The notes under the pieces are model-generated. The model did no database searches. It was not told the DNA's origin and saw only the letters and a list, made by a program, of their open reading frames with translations. Positions 62,704 through 64,000 of a DNA stretch of 64,000 nucleotides are shown piece by piece (positions within the stretch are counted from its first letter, which is position 1; each line of letters begins with the position of its first letter). The DNA lies in contig NZ_JAHOPB010000001.1 in assembly GCF_019039055.1 (NCBI RefSeq), positions 1,178,001 to 1,242,000 of the forward strand, in the 5' to 3' direction. The stretch is from Reyranella humidisoli. GTDB lineage: Bacteria; Pseudomonadota; Alphaproteobacteria; Reyranellales; Reyranellaceae. The position numbers were made by a program, and so were the translations under genes.

Positions 62704-64000
62704 TCAATGCCCCGCCATGGCGCGGCCGATCGCGCCGACATCGGCGCTGGCGGCGTCGGTTTCGAGCGCAAGCTTGCCGTCGAACATGACGACGATGCGG
62801 TCGGAGAGCTGCAGGATCTCGTCGAGATCCTCGCTGACCAGCAGTACGGCGGCGCCGCGATTGCGCGCCTGGACGATACGGGCGCGGATCTCGGCGACGG
62901 CGGCGAAGTCGAGGCCGAAGCAGGGATTGGCCACGATCAGCAAATCGCCTTCGCTCGACAGTTCGCGCGCCAGCACGGCGCGCTGCACGTTGCCACCGGA
63001 CAGACCGCGGATGGCCGCGTCCGGTCCCGGCGTCTTCACCTTGTAGGCTTCGATCAGCTTGCGCGCGGTCTCGCGCATCGGACCGCGCTTGAGCCAGATA
63101 CCATTCGACGAGGAAGGCGGCTGGTCGAAAGAGCGCAGCGCGATGTTCTCGGCCACCGACATGTCGGCCACGCAGGCGTTGCGCAGCGGCTCCTCAGGCA
63201 GGCAGGCGATCCTGTGGCGGACCATCTCGGGGCGCGTGGCGGTGTAGACCTCGCCATGCACCAGCATCTCGCCGGCCTCGGCGTCGCGCTGGCCGGCCAG
63301 GGCTTCCACCAGTTCGCGCTGGCCGTTGCCCGACACGCCGGCGATGCCGACGATCTCGCCGGCCCGGATGTCGAGCTTCAGGTCTTCGACGGCGAGCTGG
63401 CCGACATTGTCGGCGACGGAAAGGCCTTCCAGCTTCAGCACCGCCTTGCCCGGAGCCCGCGCCTCGCGTTCGACCACGGTGCGCGTTTCGCGCCGGCCGA
63501 CCATCATCTCGGCCATCATGTCGTTGTCGAGTTCGCTGGTCGGCCTGGTGCCGATGAGCTGGCCGCGGCGCAGCACCGTGACGGCATCGCAATAAGTGTT
63601 CACCTCACGGAACTTGTGCGTGATGGTGACGATGGTGATCTTGCCATCGTTCGTCAGCTTCTTCAGCGTCGTTAGCACCTCGTCGGCCTCGTCCGGCGTC
63701 AGCACCGAGGTCGGTTCGTCGAGGATCAGCAGGTTTCGCTTGAGGTAGAGCTGGCGAAGGATCTCGCCCTTCTGCTTCTGGCCGGCCGCGAGATCGGCGA
63801 CGGGCGTGTCGATCGGCACGGTGAACGGCGTCGTCTCGAAGAACGACTTGAGCGCCCGCCGCTCCGCCGCCCAGTCGATCACGGCCGGCAGGTCGCCGCG
63901 CGACAGCACGAAATTCTCCAGCACGGTCATGTTCGGCACCAGGGTGAAGTGCTGATAGACCATGCCGAGTCCCAGCTCGTGTGCCTGGCGTGGATGGGCG
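62704..64000 (-). CDS. ABC transporter ATPase, BMP/nucleoside-uptake type (5' end outside window)
   Basis: Double-ATPase protein of the YufO/NupO or RbsA kind; the reading frame is open to the window edge. Q-loop GMVYQHFTLVPNMTV and a first signature/Walker B (DLAAGQKQKGEILRQLY, LLILDEPTSVLTPDEADEV) are seen. The second half holds a degenerate Walker A (GVSGNGQRELVEALAG) and signature LSGGNVQRAVLAREL. In this half the usual DEP is ANPCFGLDF, which is normal for the group. Likely substrate is a nucleoside or simple sugar. Permeases and the BMP lipoprotein should be outside the window. Confidence 0.9.
   Translation of the reverse strand, partial: AHPRQAHELGLGMVYQHFTLVPNMTVLENFVLSRGDLPAVIDWAAERRALKSFFETTPFTVPIDTPVADLAAGQKQKGEILRQLYLKRNLLILDEPTSVLTPDEADEVLTTLKKLTNDGKITIVTITHKFREVNTYCDAVTVLRRGQLIGTRPTSELDNDMMAEMMVGRRETRTVVEREARAPGKAVLKLEGLSVADNVGQLAVEDLKLDIRAGEIVGIAGVSGNGQRELVEALAGQRDAEAGEMLVHGEVYTATRPEMVRHRIACLPEEPLRNACVADMSVAENIALRSFDQPPSSSNGIWLKRGPMRETARKLIEAYKVKTPGPDAAIRGLSGGNVQRAVLARELSSEGDLLIVANPCFGLDFAAVAEIRARIVQARNRGAAVLLVSEDLDEILQLSDRIVVMFDGKLALETDAASADVGAIGRAMAGH

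Overview
The window is a high-GC alphaproteobacterial chromosome segment (GC in the mid-60s by eye, not computed). The evidence is conserved gene order (hemE next to the pyruvate phosphate dikinase regulator; mnmE, mnmG-rsmG-parA-parB, holA, leuS), palindromic parS sites inside mnmG and rsmG, a TimA/MltA pair, an alphaproteobacterial-type porin and a Bug/TctC binding protein. A Rhodospirillales or Reyranella-like organism fits best, but I cannot prove the genus. The segment looks origin-proximal: in Caulobacter and Rickettsia the replication origin lies between hemE and the RP001/PPSR homologue, and here that gap is about 320 bp (20671-20991), some 20 kb from parABS.

Layout. 1-12.6 kb: the end of purH, purT, a lipid-kinase-like gene, an RND efflux pair, an MFS/TetR divergent pair with a visible operator, a dinB-like gene with a 43-codon small gene before it, a LysR regulator and an NTF2-like/enoyl-CoA hydratase pair. 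12.7-18.2 kb: a methyltransferase-GT61 fusion, then a split TPP decarboxylase and a C45-type hydrolase with a divergent LysR. 18.2-28.7 kb: hemE-hemH-hemJ, PPSR, a secreted protein, a TctC protein, glnD, an unexported sugar-binding-type protein, a helix-hairpin-helix protein and mnmE. 28.8-34.5 kb: katE-ligD-ku, a peroxide-defence and end-joining unit with a good EcfG-type promoter. 34.5-38.9 kb: a cobalamin riboswitch ahead of a Tat-type nitrilase-family protein and BtuF-BtuC-BtuD, with a divergent histidine phosphatase. 38.9-43.2 kb: mnmG-rsmG-parA-parB. 43.2-45.0 kb: an encapsulin nanocompartment, with encapsulated ferritin (EncFtn) carrying a C-terminal targeting peptide, then the shell gene. 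A textbook EcfG promoter sits so close to the ferritin ATG that the message should be leaderless or nearly so. 45.0-50.7 kb: holA, an ATP-grasp gene and a 52-codon gene in the place usually held by lptE, leuS and a DUF3576 lipoprotein. 51.1-58.2 kb: porin, lutABC plus a methyltransferase, mltA and timA. 58.3-64 kb: a class III cyclase, a methyltransferase, an MBL hydrolase, hspQ, an isochorismatase-like hydrolase and a truncated ABC ATPase.

The main message is a stress theme. Two separate loci, katE-ligD-ku and encFtn-encapsulin, carry the same GGAAC-N16-CGTT signature of the alphaproteobacterial general stress sigma factor. This links hydrogen peroxide removal, double-strand-break repair and iron sequestration. 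The second message is a riboswitch-controlled B12 uptake operon led by a probably exported carbon-nitrogen hydrolase, a candidate for corrinoid processing. Two identical-armed hairpin repeats (33517-33591 and 62611-62684) show a dispersed REP-like family. No tRNA, rRNA, insertion sequence or CRISPR array was seen.
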